Counted from the first letter of the stretch, positions 8,643-16,420 are shown. The stretch: 20,448 nucleotides of DNA from Lachnospiraceae bacterium (GCA_900768755.1 CAAGDV010000034.1:1-20448); one strand, 5' to 3'. Numbers and translations are program-made. Notes: generated by a model not told the origin, from the letters alone.

Positions 8643-8671
8643 TTGACGCAGATATACTAAATAGGTATACT
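8643..8671 (+). promoter_or_regulatory. Sigma-70 promoter of the DUF6440-to-kinase operon
   Basis: TTGACG (8643-8648), a 17-bp spacer and TATACT (8666-8671) form a strong housekeeping-type promoter, 31 bases before the ATG at 8703. It separates the next six genes from the sbcCD cluster, whose last stop is at 8604. Some read-through from sbcC is possible because no terminator hairpin is visible between them. Confidence 0.75.
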
Positions 8672-8702
8672 AGAAGATAGCTTATATTCGGAGGAATTGA
8701 TT

Positions 8703-8885
8703 ATGGCTAAGAATGACAGATTTGAGAAGGTGTATTCCCAGGGAAGTCTTTGCGTAACGCAGATATGGGTTGACAAGGAGACGGGCGTGAATTACCTGTT
8801 TCATGAAGACGGATATGCAGGCGGAATGACACCTCTTTTGGACCGAGAGGGCAAGCCGGTAATCTCGCCGGTTATCAACAGATAG
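8703..8885 (+). CDS. DUF6440 family protein
   Basis: A 60-residue acidic/aromatic protein with the family pattern: RFEKVYSQG near the N-terminus, IWVDKETGVNYLFH in the middle, and GYAGGMTPLLD..GKPV toward the end. The function of DUF6440 is unknown; it is a small single-domain cytoplasmic protein common in Clostridia. A TTG codon two codons upstream (8697) could also start it, but the ATG at 8703 has an ideal GGAGG at 8690-8694. It is first in the operon behind a strong promoter and is followed by the PIG-L gene after 10 bp. Confidence 0.85.
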   Translation: MAKNDRFEKVYSQGSLCVTQIWVDKETGVNYLFHEDGYAGGMTPLLDREGKPVISPVINR

Positions 8886-8895
8886 ACAGAAAATT

Positions 8896-9717
8896 ATGAG
8901 AATTTTTATTTCTGACAGTACCAATATTGACGATGCGCTTTTACGCACCACACATCTTGCGGTCTCGGCACATCCCGACGACATTGAATTCATGGCATAC
9001 GACGGGATTCTAAAGTGCTATGAGAGCGGGTCGATGTATTTTACTGCCGTGATTGTGGGAGATGGCGCAGGAAGCCCAAGAAGCGGGAAATACTCCCGTT
9101 ATTCGGATGAACAGATGCGTGAGGTCCGCGCAGATGAGCAGCTTTTGGCGGCAAAGCTTGGCAGATACAACGCCGTAATTTTCCTTGACAAATCTTCATC
9201 GGAGATAAAAGACTCAAAGAACCACGGGATTGTGGAGGAACTTACGGACATCATAAGGAGAACCCGCCCGAATGTGGTGTACACCCACAATCCGGCTGAT
9301 AAGCACGATACGCATGTGGCGACTGCGATGCGGGTTATCAAAGCCTTAAGGTGCGCAGAGTATGTTCCGGATTATGTGTATGGCTGCGAGGTGTGGCGAA
9401 GCCTTGACTGGCTTTGCGATTATGATAAGATTTCACTTGATGTGAGTGGGAATCCTTCGCTTGAGTCGGAGATTATGGAGGTATTTGATTCGCAGATAGC
9501 GGGCGGCAAAAGATATGACCGTGCGGTAATCGGAAGACGATGCGCCAATGCAACTTTTGGCAATCCGCATGAAGTTGACGGGGCGGACGGGGTAAGCTTT
9601 GCCCTTGATTTAAAGCCGCTGGTGCTTGATTGTACCCTGTCAGCGGCGGATTACATTGACGGATATATTAAGCGCTTTTCGGAGGATATAATGGCGCGGA
9701 TTACACGGTATGAATAG
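8896..9717 (+). CDS. PIG-L/LmbE family deacetylase
   Basis: The 273-residue protein has the PIG-L zinc signature AHPDD (H26, D28, D29) early in the chain and the second zinc motif HDTH within NPADKHDTHVAT (about residues 132-146). Members remove N-acetyl groups from sugars such as GlcNAc-derivatives in glycan, antibiotic or thiol biosynthesis; the substrate here is unknown. No signal peptide is visible, so the substrate would be cytoplasmic. The ribosome site is weak (AGATAGACAG), and with the previous stop only 10 bp away translation may be coupled. It sits in a run with an isomerase and a ThuA-like protein, which supports a role in modified-sugar metabolism (inference). Confidence 0.88.
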   Translation: MRIFISDSTNIDDALLRTTHLAVSAHPDDIEFMAYDGILKCYESGSMYFTAVIVGDGAGSPRSGKYSRYSDEQMREVRADEQLLAAKLGRYNAVIFLDKSSSEIKDSKNHGIVEELTDIIRRTRPNVVYTHNPADKHDTHVATAMRVIKALRCAEYVPDYVYGCEVWRSLDWLCDYDKISLDVSGNPSLESEIMEVFDSQIAGGKRYDRAVIGRRCANATFGNPHEVDGADGVSFALDLKPLVLDCTLSAADYIDGYIKRFSEDIMARITRYE

Positions 9718-9736
9718 TATTTGGAGGACAAAAAAG

Positions 9737-10165
9737 ATGAGTAACGAGAACAAAACATGCAGGGTGCACTATGCAGGAACATTCAATGACGGAACCCAGT
9801 TTGACTCTTCGTATGACCGCGGAGAGACCTTGGAGTTTGTGTGCGGGGCAGGACAGATGATTAAGGGCTTTGACGAGGCCGTTAAGGATATGAAGGTGGG
9901 AGAGATTAAGAATATTCATCTTATGCCCGAAGAGGCTTACGGAATGCCTGACCCGATGAACATAATCACTGTTGAGATTGCGACACTCCCGGGTTCGGAA
10001 TCATTAAGCGTAGGGCAGAGAGTATATATGCAGAATCAGATGGGACAGCATTTTCCGGTAACCGTAACGGCAAAAGACGATGTCAACATAACTTTGGATG
10101 CCAATCATGAGATGGCGGGCAAAGAACTCAATTTCAAGATAGAGCTTGTTGAGGTGGACGATTAA
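9737..10165 (+). CDS. FKBP-type peptidyl-prolyl isomerase, SlyD-like
   Basis: The 142-residue protein shows the two-domain SlyD arrangement: FKBP parts (VHYAGTFNDGTQFDSS, then GAGQMIKGFDEAVKDM) with an insert-in-flap chaperone domain (about residues 70-125), closing with AGKELNFKIELVEV. It catalyses prolyl cis-trans isomerisation and may act as a folding helper in the cytoplasm. The His-rich metal-binding tail of E. coli SlyD is absent, as in many short SlyD-like proteins. The ATG at 9737 follows GGAGG (9723-9727); an upstream in-frame ATG (9710) overlaps the PIG-L gene and lacks a ribosome site. Its place between sugar-related genes is probably incidental, or it may help fold an operon partner. 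Confidence 0.9.
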   Translation: MSNENKTCRVHYAGTFNDGTQFDSSYDRGETLEFVCGAGQMIKGFDEAVKDMKVGEIKNIHLMPEEAYGMPDPMNIITVEIATLPGSESLSVGQRVYMQNQMGQHFPVTVTAKDDVNITLDANHEMAGKELNFKIELVEVDD

Positions 10166-10190
10166 ACGAAGTTTGTATGGGGGCGTACGG

Positions 10191-11018
10191 ATGAATATGA
10201 GAATGACCGTGTTTTATGACCATGTGCGTGAGGCGTGTCGCCAGAGCAATATGTCGCTTAGAGAGGTAGCACAGCTTCTAAAGGAACAGGGAATAATCGG
10301 AGTTGAGATGGATTATTACGAGATGACGGAAGAACTGGTCTGTGAGCTCAATGCCGCAGGAATTCCGATACACAATGTTTACTGTCATTTTGACTGGAGC
10401 GGGACACCCGCCGATGAGAGTAATAATTCCCTTTGGCTTAAGGTTTTGGGCGACCTCCGAAAATACGGAATCGGATATATGCTTGTAATTCCCGGATTTG
10501 TTAAAGAAGGCGGGGATTATGAGGCGCAGAGAAAAAGTATGGCAAAGGGCTGCAGGCTGCTTTGCGATGAGGCAGAAGAGCTAGGAATAAAGGTCTGCAT
10601 GGAGGATTTCGATGACTCTGCGGCGCCTTATTCAACCTACGAAGGCGTAAGGTGGTTTCTTGATGAGGTGCCGAAGCTTTCATGTGCTTTTGACACCGGG
10701 AATTTCTACTACAGCGGACAGGACGTTATGGAAGCCTATGAAGCGCTGAAAGACAGAATCGGATATGTTCACTGCAAGGACAGAAGCCTTGATGCAAAGC
10801 CCGGCGAGACGCCGAAGGCATGTGTTGACGGACAGATGATGTACAGCGCAAGCGTGGGCAGCGGAATTATCCCCATGAGAGAGATTGTCAGGGCGATAAT
10901 CAATTCGGGATATCAGGGTGTGTGGGCCATTGAGCATTTTGGCTCGCAAAATCAGCTTGAGGATATTCTGGCATCCGCTGAGTTTTTGAATGCCATAAAA
11001 GCAGAATGTCAGGGGTAA
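10191..11018 (+). CDS. Sugar phosphate isomerase/epimerase family protein (TIM barrel)
   Basis: The 275-residue protein belongs to the AP-endonuclease-2-like TIM-barrel family of sugar isomerases and epimerases. Probable metal ligands are E138 (MEDF), D168 (FDTGN), H194 (YVHCKDR) and E248 (AIEHFGS), in the usual strand-end order. Members interconvert keto and aldo sugars, inositol derivatives or 3-keto-glycosides; the exact substrate cannot be told from the sequence. The ATG at 10191 follows TATGGGGGC; ATG 10197 is also possible, and the in-frame ATG 10146 lies inside the FKBP gene. Four bases after its stop begins the ThuA-like gene. This pairing with ThuA is common in pathways that handle oxidised sugars or glycosides. 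Confidence 0.85.
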   Translation: MNMRMTVFYDHVREACRQSNMSLREVAQLLKEQGIIGVEMDYYEMTEELVCELNAAGIPIHNVYCHFDWSGTPADESNNSLWLKVLGDLRKYGIGYMLVIPGFVKEGGDYEAQRKSMAKGCRLLCDEAEELGIKVCMEDFDDSAAPYSTYEGVRWFLDEVPKLSCAFDTGNFYYSGQDVMEAYEALKDRIGYVHCKDRSLDAKPGETPKACVDGQMMYSASVGSGIIPMREIVRAIINSGYQGVWAIEHFGSQNQLEDILASAEFLNAIKAECQG

Positions 11019-11022
11019 TACA

Positions 11023-11733
11023 ATGATAAGAGTAACGGTATGGAATGAATATGTTCACGAGCGCGAATATGAAGAGATTGCAAAAGTATATCCAAAAGGA
11101 ATTCACGGCGCTATCGGGGATTTTCTGGGTCGTGAGGAGGATATTCTGGTTACGACAGTGACGCTTGACATGCCGTCGCAGGGTCTTTCGGAAGATATCT
11201 TAAGCAGGACGGATGTTCTGATATGGTGGGGACATGCGGCTCATGATGAAGTGACCGATGAGAATGCCAAAAGAGTAGCGGAATATGTTCAGCGGGGAAT
11301 GGGATTCATAGGACTTCATTCGGCACACTTCTGCAAAGTGTTTAAGCTCCTTTTGGGAACTACGATGACATTAAGATGGATGAATGAGAGCCGTGAGAAG
11401 ATTTTTGTGGTTAATCCGTCGCATCCTATTGCAAGTGGAATTCCGGAGGATTTTGAACTTGAGAGGGAAGAGACTTACTGCGAATATTTTGATATTCCGA
11501 AGCCTGACGATGTGATTTTTGAAGGGTGGTTTTCGTCGGGCGCGGTATTTAGAAGCGGCGTGACCTTCACGCGCGGCTACGGCAGGATATTTTATTTCCA
11601 GCCGGGGCATGAGGAGTTTCCGACATATTATAATCCCATAATTCAGAGGATTATTACCAATTCGGTGAGATGGGCGTGCCCTGATGCGGTACGGGATTCA
11701 CTTTTCGATAACAGGGAGATGACGAATGATTAA
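11023..11733 (+). CDS. ThuA-like domain protein
   Basis: The 236-residue protein has the ThuA/glutamine-amidotransferase-like fold signature: DVLIWWGHAAH (64-74), GFIGLHSAH (94-102), NPSHPI (131-136), an acidic EREETYCEYF segment (147-156) and GRIFYFQPGHE (187-197). ThuA of Sinorhizobium is linked to trehalose and 3-keto-disaccharide use; the nucleophile Cys of true amidotransferases is not conserved in the family, and here the 'elbow' reads GLHS. No signal peptide is seen. It starts 4 bp after the isomerase gene and its end overlaps the kinase gene by 8 bp, so the three are probably translated together. The family is sure, the substrate unknown. Confidence 0.85.
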   Translation: MIRVTVWNEYVHEREYEEIAKVYPKGIHGAIGDFLGREEDILVTTVTLDMPSQGLSEDILSRTDVLIWWGHAAHDEVTDENAKRVAEYVQRGMGFIGLHSAHFCKVFKLLLGTTMTLRWMNESREKIFVVNPSHPIASGIPEDFELEREETYCEYFDIPKPDDVIFEGWFSSGAVFRSGVTFTRGYGRIFYFQPGHEEFPTYYNPIIQRIITNSVRWACPDAVRDSLFDNREMTND

Positions 11734-13894
11734 TTTGTACTTAATTTCGGCAATTATATCTTTTGTGGCATTGTTTGTATTTATTTTCATATCTGACAGA
11801 AAGGTGTTGTTTTACAATGCATCCTTTTTTCTTTTTGTGTCGATTGCCAATATTGGATATTTTTTCCTTGGAAATGCCGCGAGCGTTGAAGAGGCAATAC
11901 TTGCCAACAAAATAACATATATATGCGGCTGCATTCTGTCACTTTTCCTTTTGATGGTTGTCAGCGACGCGTGCAAGGTTAAACTTCCAAAGCCTGTGAG
12001 GCTGTTGATGTATATTTTTACCGCCGTGGTAATTTTGCTGGCGATGACAGTGGGTTACAATGACTGGTTTTACAAGAACTGTTCAATTGAGCAGGTTAGC
12101 GGCGTGACTCGGCTTGTCAAGGAATACGGCCCGGCGCATATGCTGTTCCTTGTCATGATGTACGGGGATATGACTTTCGCGATAATTATGCTTATATCAT
12201 CAATTATAAAGCGCAAAAAACTTGTATATAAAAATGTTCTGCTGCTTTTGTTTTCGTATGTGAGTACAGTATTTTTCTATTCGTTCGGAAGAAAGGCAAT
12301 TGATGTAATCGACCCGGTCTGCATATCGTACTGCATCAATGATATAATTCTTCTTTTTGTGACATACAATACTTATCTTTACAACACCGATGAGGCTCTT
12401 CTGACATCGGTTGAAAAGCAGGATTATCAGGGATACATGATGTTTGACAGGCATTATAAATATGTCGGATGCAACCATGTTGCGGTAAAATTTATTCCCG
12501 CTCTGGAGAATCAGCAGCTTGCCAGGAGGCTTGATACATCCGAGTCAGAGGTTCTTTCGCGTATTAATTCCATGATTGAAAAATACGACGGCGGGGATTT
12601 GCGGGAGAGCATTTCCTTCGACGGAAAGGATATTGAGGTATCCATAAGCTATTTGTACAAAGTTAACCGGGTGAGAGGTTATATTGTGCGAATAAGTGAT
12701 GACAGCAAACAGCAGGAATATATCAGGCAGATAAATCAGGCGTCCAACAACAAGTCGGTTTTTCTGTCCAATGTATCGCATGAAATCAGGACACCTATTA
12801 ATGCGGTTCTTGGTATGAACGAGATGATTTTGAGAGAGTGCACTGATGACAAAATTAAAAAATATGCCTTGGGAATTGAGACCTCAGGACGCACTCTTTT
12901 GCAGATAATCAATGATATTCTGGATTTGTCAAAAATAGAGTCGGGCAAGTTCGAGGTGTTGTCGGAAGAATACAATCTGGCAGACATGATCAATGATGTC
13001 GAGAACATAATCCGTCCGCTCATAACGAAGGACACAACGGAGTTTGTGATTGAGGCGAGCCGTGACCTTCCGCAGACACTCTACGGAGACGATGGCAGAA
13101 TCAAGCAGATGATTATCAATGTGCTGAATAATGCAGTGAAATATACCGAGCGCGGCTTCATCAAATTCAAAATCGGCGGAGTGCGGGAGGACGACATATA
13201 CACCTTCCAATTCATTGTGAGCGATACCGGACGGGGAATCAGGGAATCTGATATGGAGAGACTTTTCAGTGCTTTTGAACGTGCCGAGCAGTTCAAAAAC
13301 AGCGGCATAGAAGGAACGGGATTAGGCCTTGCGATCACGAAGAAATTTGCCGTGATGATGGGCGGAGATGTCACGGTTCAAAGTACATACGGAGAGGGCT
13401 CAACCTTTATCATTACGATTCCACAGAAGATTATCGGATATGATCTCATGGGAGATTACCGCGCCAACAGGCGGGTGCGGACAAAAGAGCCGTACAGCGA
13501 GAGTTTTCACGCTCCCAATGCAAAGCTTCTTGTGATTGACGATGTTGAGATGAACATGGTTGTAATCAGGCAGCTTCTCAAAAAGACTCAGATTCAGATC
13601 GAGTGCCTCGGCAGCGGAGAGGAATGTATCGAGGCGGTTAAGAATGCACATTATGATATGATTCTTCTTGACCATATGATGCCGAATATGGATGGCGTCG
13701 AGACACTTCGGGTATTAAGGGATGAGCATCTGTGCGACGATACGCCAATCATCGCGCTCACCGCAAATGTGGATGTTAACTCCGAGGAAAAGTACTATGA
13801 ATACGGTTTTGACGGATATATTCCGAAACCGATTCCGCCGAAAAAACTCGAGGAAATTATCAAAAGTATGCTGGCACCTAACCTGATAGAATAG
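11726..13894 (+). CDS. Hybrid sensor histidine kinase with 7TM input and C-terminal receiver
   Basis: The 722-residue protein starts with a seven-helix membrane region (about 1-220) of the histidine-kinase N-terminal 7TM type, then a PAS-like segment (about 230-330), a HisKA domain with H352 in SNVSHEIRTP, and an ATPase domain with N469 (LNNAVKY), DTGRGI (500-505) and GTGLGLA (530-536). A receiver domain follows (about 599-718) with D605-D606, phospho-acceptor D649 in LLDHMMPNMDG, T679 and K701 in YIPKP. All phosphorelay residues are present. There is no output domain and no separate response regulator gene nearby, so the partner must lie elsewhere. Its start overlaps the ThuA gene by 8 bp, with AGGGAG (11713-11718) as ribosome site, suggesting it senses something linked to that sugar operon (inference). 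Confidence 0.93.
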   Translation: MINLYLISAIISFVALFVFIFISDRKVLFYNASFFLFVSIANIGYFFLGNAASVEEAILANKITYICGCILSLFLLMVVSDACKVKLPKPVRLLMYIFTAVVILLAMTVGYNDWFYKNCSIEQVSGVTRLVKEYGPAHMLFLVMMYGDMTFAIIMLISSIIKRKKLVYKNVLLLLFSYVSTVFFYSFGRKAIDVIDPVCISYCINDIILLFVTYNTYLYNTDEALLTSVEKQDYQGYMMFDRHYKYVGCNHVAVKFIPALENQQLARRLDTSESEVLSRINSMIEKYDGGDLRESISFDGKDIEVSISYLYKVNRVRGYIVRISDDSKQQEYIRQINQASNNKSVFLSNVSHEIRTPINAVLGMNEMILRECTDDKIKKYALGIETSGRTLLQIINDILDLSKIESGKFEVLSEEYNLADMINDVENIIRPLITKDTTEFVIEASRDLPQTLYGDDGRIKQMIINVLNNAVKYTERGFIKFKIGGVREDDIYTFQFIVSDTGRGIRESDMERLFSAFERAEQFKNSGIEGTGLGLAITKKFAVMMGGDVTVQSTYGEGSTFIITIPQKIIGYDLMGDYRANRRVRTKEPYSESFHAPNAKLLVIDDVEMNMVVIRQLLKKTQIQIECLGSGEECIEAVKNAHYDMILLDHMMPNMDGVETLRVLRDEHLCDDTPIIALTANVDVNSEEKYYEYGFDGYIPKPIPPKKLEEIIKSMLAPNLIE

Positions 13895-13921
13895 CATTTT
13901 TACAAATATTTAATTTTTTTG

Positions 13922-13950
13922 TTGCGAAAAAATATATTTTGTCATATAAT
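13922..13950 (+). promoter_or_regulatory. Sigma-70 promoter of the tRNA-Pro gene
   Basis: TTGCGA (13922-13927), a 17-bp spacer and a perfect TATAAT (13945-13950) lie 36 bases before the mature tRNA start. Between them a small hairpin CCTGC/GCGGG brackets the sequence GAGAT in the 5' leader that RNase P would remove. Confidence 0.75.
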
Positions 13951-13986
13951 ATCATCATGCCTGCGAGATGCGGGCAGTTGATATGG

Positions 13987-14059
13987 CGGGGTGTGGCTCA
14001 GGTGGTAGAGCGCTACATTAGGGATGTAGAGGCCGCGCGTTCGAGTCGCGTCACTCCGA
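13987..14059 (+). tRNA. tRNA-Pro (anticodon AGG)
   Basis: The 73-base sequence folds as a full cloverleaf: acceptor CGGGGTG/CACTCCG (13987-13993/14052-14058, one G-U pair), D stem GCTC/GAGC with loop AGGTGGTA, anticodon stem CTACA/TGTAG with loop TTAGGGA, a 5-base variable loop and T stem GCGCG/CGCGT around TTCGAGT. The anticodon is at 14020-14022 (AGG), reading proline CCU and, if A34 is converted to inosine, CCC and CCA. The first base C and CGGGG start are typical of tRNA-Pro. The discriminator is A14059 and no CCA is encoded. A34 outside tRNA-Arg is uncommon in bacteria. The gene looks intact. Confidence 0.92.
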
Positions 14060-14064
14060 TATTT

Positions 14065-14184
14065 AATTAAAAAAAGCTTTCTTCGGACATTCGCATTCCG
14101 TTGCAAACGCAGCGGTACTAGGATTGTACAATACACAATCCAAGTACCGGCGTTCGCAAAGGCCGAAGAAAGCTTTTTTTAATT
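14065..14184. repeat. Long palindromic element, copy 1
   Basis: A perfect 22-bp inverted repeat (14065-14086 with 14163-14184: AATT, seven A, GCTTTCTTCGG) encloses a second stem. TTGCAAACGC...CGGTACT pairs with AGTACCG.GCGTTCGCAA, and GGATTGT (14121-14127) pairs with ACAATCC around a 7-base loop. The whole forms a rod-like hairpin ending in seven T, so it can work as an intrinsic terminator in both directions. It begins 5 bases after the tRNA. The terminal repeats also resemble those of a small non-coding mobile element (MITE-like), but no clear target duplication is seen. Confidence 0.85.
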
Positions 14185-14205
14185 ATCCGACTGTGGAGGG
14201 TGCAA

Positions 14206-14235
14206 GGGTATTAGATAAAAGGGTATTAGATAAAA
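14206..14235 (+). repeat. 15-bp tandem duplication between palindrome copies 1 and 2
   Basis: GGGTATTAGATAAAA occurs at 14206-14220 and again at 14221-14235. The equivalent linker between copies 2 and 3 has it once, as GGGTATTAGTTAAAA. This explains most of the difference between the two repeat periods (167 and 151 bp). Confidence 0.85.
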
Positions 14236-14240
14236 ATGAG

Positions 14241-14341
14241 AAGCTTTCTTCGGACATCACATTCCGCCCCTAACGCAGCGGTACTAGGATTGTACAATAC
14301 ACAATCCAAGTACCGGCGTTCGCAAAGGCCGAAGAAAGCTT
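14241..14341. repeat. Long palindromic element, copy 2
   Basis: Outer arms AAGCTTTCTTCGG (14241-14253) and CCGAAGAAAGCTT (14329-14341) are perfect 13-bp inverted repeats, with a T run and AATT following. The inner stem CGGTACTAGGATTGT/ACAATCCAAGTACCG is the same as in copy 1. The left inner flank differs from copy 1, while the right half is identical, so the middle part of the rod pairs less well. Confidence 0.85.
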
Positions 14342-14391
14342 TTTTTAATTATCCGGCTGTGGCGTGCGCAGGGGTATTAGTTAAAAATGAG

Positions 14392-14499
14392 AAGCTTTCT
14401 TCGGACATCGCATTCCGCTCCCAACGAAGCGTACAAGGATTGTACAATACACAATCCAAGTACCGGCGTTCGCAAAGGCCGAAGAAAGCTTTTTTAATT
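14392..14499. repeat. Long palindromic element, copy 3
   Basis: Outer arms 14392-14404 and 14479-14491 repeat those of copy 2. The inner stem is altered on the left (GCGTACAAGGATTGT) but the right half is unchanged. Its T run overlaps the stop codon of the minus-strand GH127 gene (14494-14496), so read on the minus strand it is a hairpin right at the end of that gene, with a TTTTT stretch after it. It is well placed as a shared, two-way terminator. Confidence 0.85.
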
Positions 14500-16401
14500 A
14501 TTGCTTGTGTTCATCCATACCCGCATCTCGTTCTTACCGCGGTTGCCCCAGGTATAATACGGGACGGCAACAGCTTCACATGGGGTCAGGGTCTCCGGCT
14601 CGCTGCTGTAGATATCGTCGCAGTCTGAAACACGGTATGCGCTTGCGGTGAGCTTTACTGTACCGCCAAGGAGCTCAGGGGCGTATTCGCTTACGAGAGG
14701 GGTCTTGCTTCTGTCAATTCTCAGTTCTTTTACACTTCCGTTATCAACGCCTTCAAAACAGTAAACCAGAGGGCCGCGCATAAGTGCGGTCATTCCCGAA
14801 AGACGCGGGATTTTGCATGTCGCACGGATATATGCAGGAGTTGTGTCCAGCAGAAGTTCAATCTCGGCATTTTCTTTTACATCGATATACACATAACCGT
14901 TGTCGGGCGTTACCGCAATGATTGCGCCGTCTTTTTTGACGGTGTAGGTCTTGCTCCATTTCGGTATGCGCACGGCGAGAACCCCGGTGCCGCTGACGCT
15001 GTATTTTACGCTCATATCATAAGGGTACCCTGTTGTGCAGCAAAGCGTCATGCCGTTTTGGAAGCTGATTTCGCCGGCGGCATACATGTGGCAGAAAACC
15101 GTGTTTTCATTTTCGCCGTAGGCGTATTTTCCGATGGAACCGATGAGCCTTGCGACATTTGGCGGGCAGCAGGCGCAGGTATACCAGCCCGGGCGGGAAG
15201 GTACAACATGACGATGTGTGTTGGCTACCCCTGAAATTCCCGGGTCAACCTCGAGCGGATTGACGTAGAAAAATCTTTTTCCGTCGAGCTGCATGCCGGC
15301 AAGCACCGTGTTGTAGAACGCGAGCTCCATTACATCGCCGTACTCGCCTTTAATCTCATTCTCAAGCATTCTTCCGGCAAAAAACATAAGTCCGATGGCT
15401 GCGCAGGTCTCGGAATACGCCGTGTCAGACGGCAAATCATAGTCAACGGTAAATGCCTCGCCCAAAACAGTGGAGCCGATTCCGCCCGTTATGTACATTC
15501 TTTTGTGCACGATATTATCCCACAGACGGCTGCACGCCGAAAAAAGTTCTTTGTCATCTGTCTCAGAGGATAGGTCCGCCATTCCGGTGTAAAGATATAC
15601 CGCGCGGACAGCGTGGCCTGTCGCCTCGGTCTGCTCGCGGACAGGCTTTCCGTTCTGGTTGTAATCGTTGTCCACAGGGTTGGAGCCCCAGACGGTCCAG
15701 TCTCTTTTGGAGACTTCTTCTTCGAAAAATCCGGGGTCCGTTCCGCGCCTGTCGACGAAAAGCTTTGAAAGTTCAAGAAAATGACTGTTGCCGGTCACGC
15801 GATAAAGCTTCATTAGAGCGAGCTCAATCTCGGGATGTCCCGGGACGCCTTTGACATTCTGTGTGACAAAACGGTCGTAGATGCACTCGGCATTTTTTTC
15901 GGCAACCTGCAAAAATCTGCGTTTTCCGGTTGCCTCATAATATGCGCACGCCGCCTCAATCATGTGGCCGGAACAGTAAAGCTCATGGCCTTCGAGGAGG
16001 TTGGTCCAGCGCCTGTTGCGGTCTTTTATGGTAAAATACGTGTTAAGATATCCGTCCTCATCCTGCGCGGCTGCAATGAGGTCGATTAATTCGTCGGCCT
16101 GCTTTTCAAGCTCAGAGTCCGCTTCGTTTGCCAGGGAATAGGCAACGGCCTCAAGCCATTTGTAGGCGTCGCTGTCCTGAAATACCATTCCGTAGAAGCC
16201 GTCCCCCACGTCCTCTCCTTTGAGAGCCTTGGCGGCGTTGATGAAATTGGCTGCAACATGGCTTTTCTCCGCGCCGGCGATTTCATCCCACAATACGCTG
16301 TGCTGGTAGGGAATCACGGTATTGTGGACGATTTTCTGATAATTTTTTATAAAGCCGGAGGCTTTATATGCTGAAACGGGTATCTGTGTCTGTGTTTTCA
16401 T
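14494..16401 (-). CDS. Glycoside hydrolase family 127, beta-L-arabinofuranosidase
   Basis: The 635-residue protein matches GH127 (formerly DUF1680), typified by HypBA1 of Bifidobacterium longum, which releases beta-1,2-linked L-arabinofuranose from hydroxyproline-linked plant glycans through a zinc-bound Cys nucleophile. Equivalent residues are E331 and C333 (AYSETC) and C411-C412 (CACCPPN); E315 stands in the spacing expected for the acid/base. The N-terminal (alpha/alpha)6 barrel runs to about residue 430 and C-terminal beta-sandwich parts follow. There is no signal peptide, so it acts on imported oligosaccharides. The start has AAGGAG upstream. It is divergent from an AraC regulator across an 80-bp gap, the likely control point. 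The last codons run into palindrome copy 3. Confidence 0.92.
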   Translation of the reverse strand: MKTQTQIPVSAYKASGFIKNYQKIVHNTVIPYQHSVLWDEIAGAEKSHVAANFINAAKALKGEDVGDGFYGMVFQDSDAYKWLEAVAYSLANEADSELEKQADELIDLIAAAQDEDGYLNTYFTIKDRNRRWTNLLEGHELYCSGHMIEAACAYYEATGKRRFLQVAEKNAECIYDRFVTQNVKGVPGHPEIELALMKLYRVTGNSHFLELSKLFVDRRGTDPGFFEEEVSKRDWTVWGSNPVDNDYNQNGKPVREQTEATGHAVRAVYLYTGMADLSSETDDKELFSACSRLWDNIVHKRMYITGGIGSTVLGEAFTVDYDLPSDTAYSETCAAIGLMFFAGRMLENEIKGEYGDVMELAFYNTVLAGMQLDGKRFFYVNPLEVDPGISGVANTHRHVVPSRPGWYTCACCPPNVARLIGSIGKYAYGENENTVFCHMYAAGEISFQNGMTLCCTTGYPYDMSVKYSVSGTGVLAVRIPKWSKTYTVKKDGAIIAVTPDNGYVYIDVKENAEIELLLDTTPAYIRATCKIPRLSGMTALMRGPLVYCFEGVDNGSVKELRIDRSKTPLVSEYAPELLGGTVKLTASAYRVSDCDDIYSSEPETLTPCEAVAVPYYTWGNRGKNEMRVWMNTSNN

Positions 16402-16420
16402 ACTAATTCTCCTTTATGTG

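Noticed and set aside
14065..14184. Complete MITE with target-site duplication
   Set aside because: The inverted repeats fit, but no convincing direct duplication flanks the element, and a terminator role explains copy 1 as well.
14065..14499. CRISPR array
   Set aside because: There are only three units, each a hairpin of about 100-120 bases with similar linkers rather than unique spacers, and no cas gene is near.
14236..14628. 130-residue open frame with a repeated peptide (LYNTQSKYRRSQRPKKAF twice)
   Set aside because: The repeated peptide is just the palindromic DNA repeats read in one frame, and the end is antisense to the GH127 gene.
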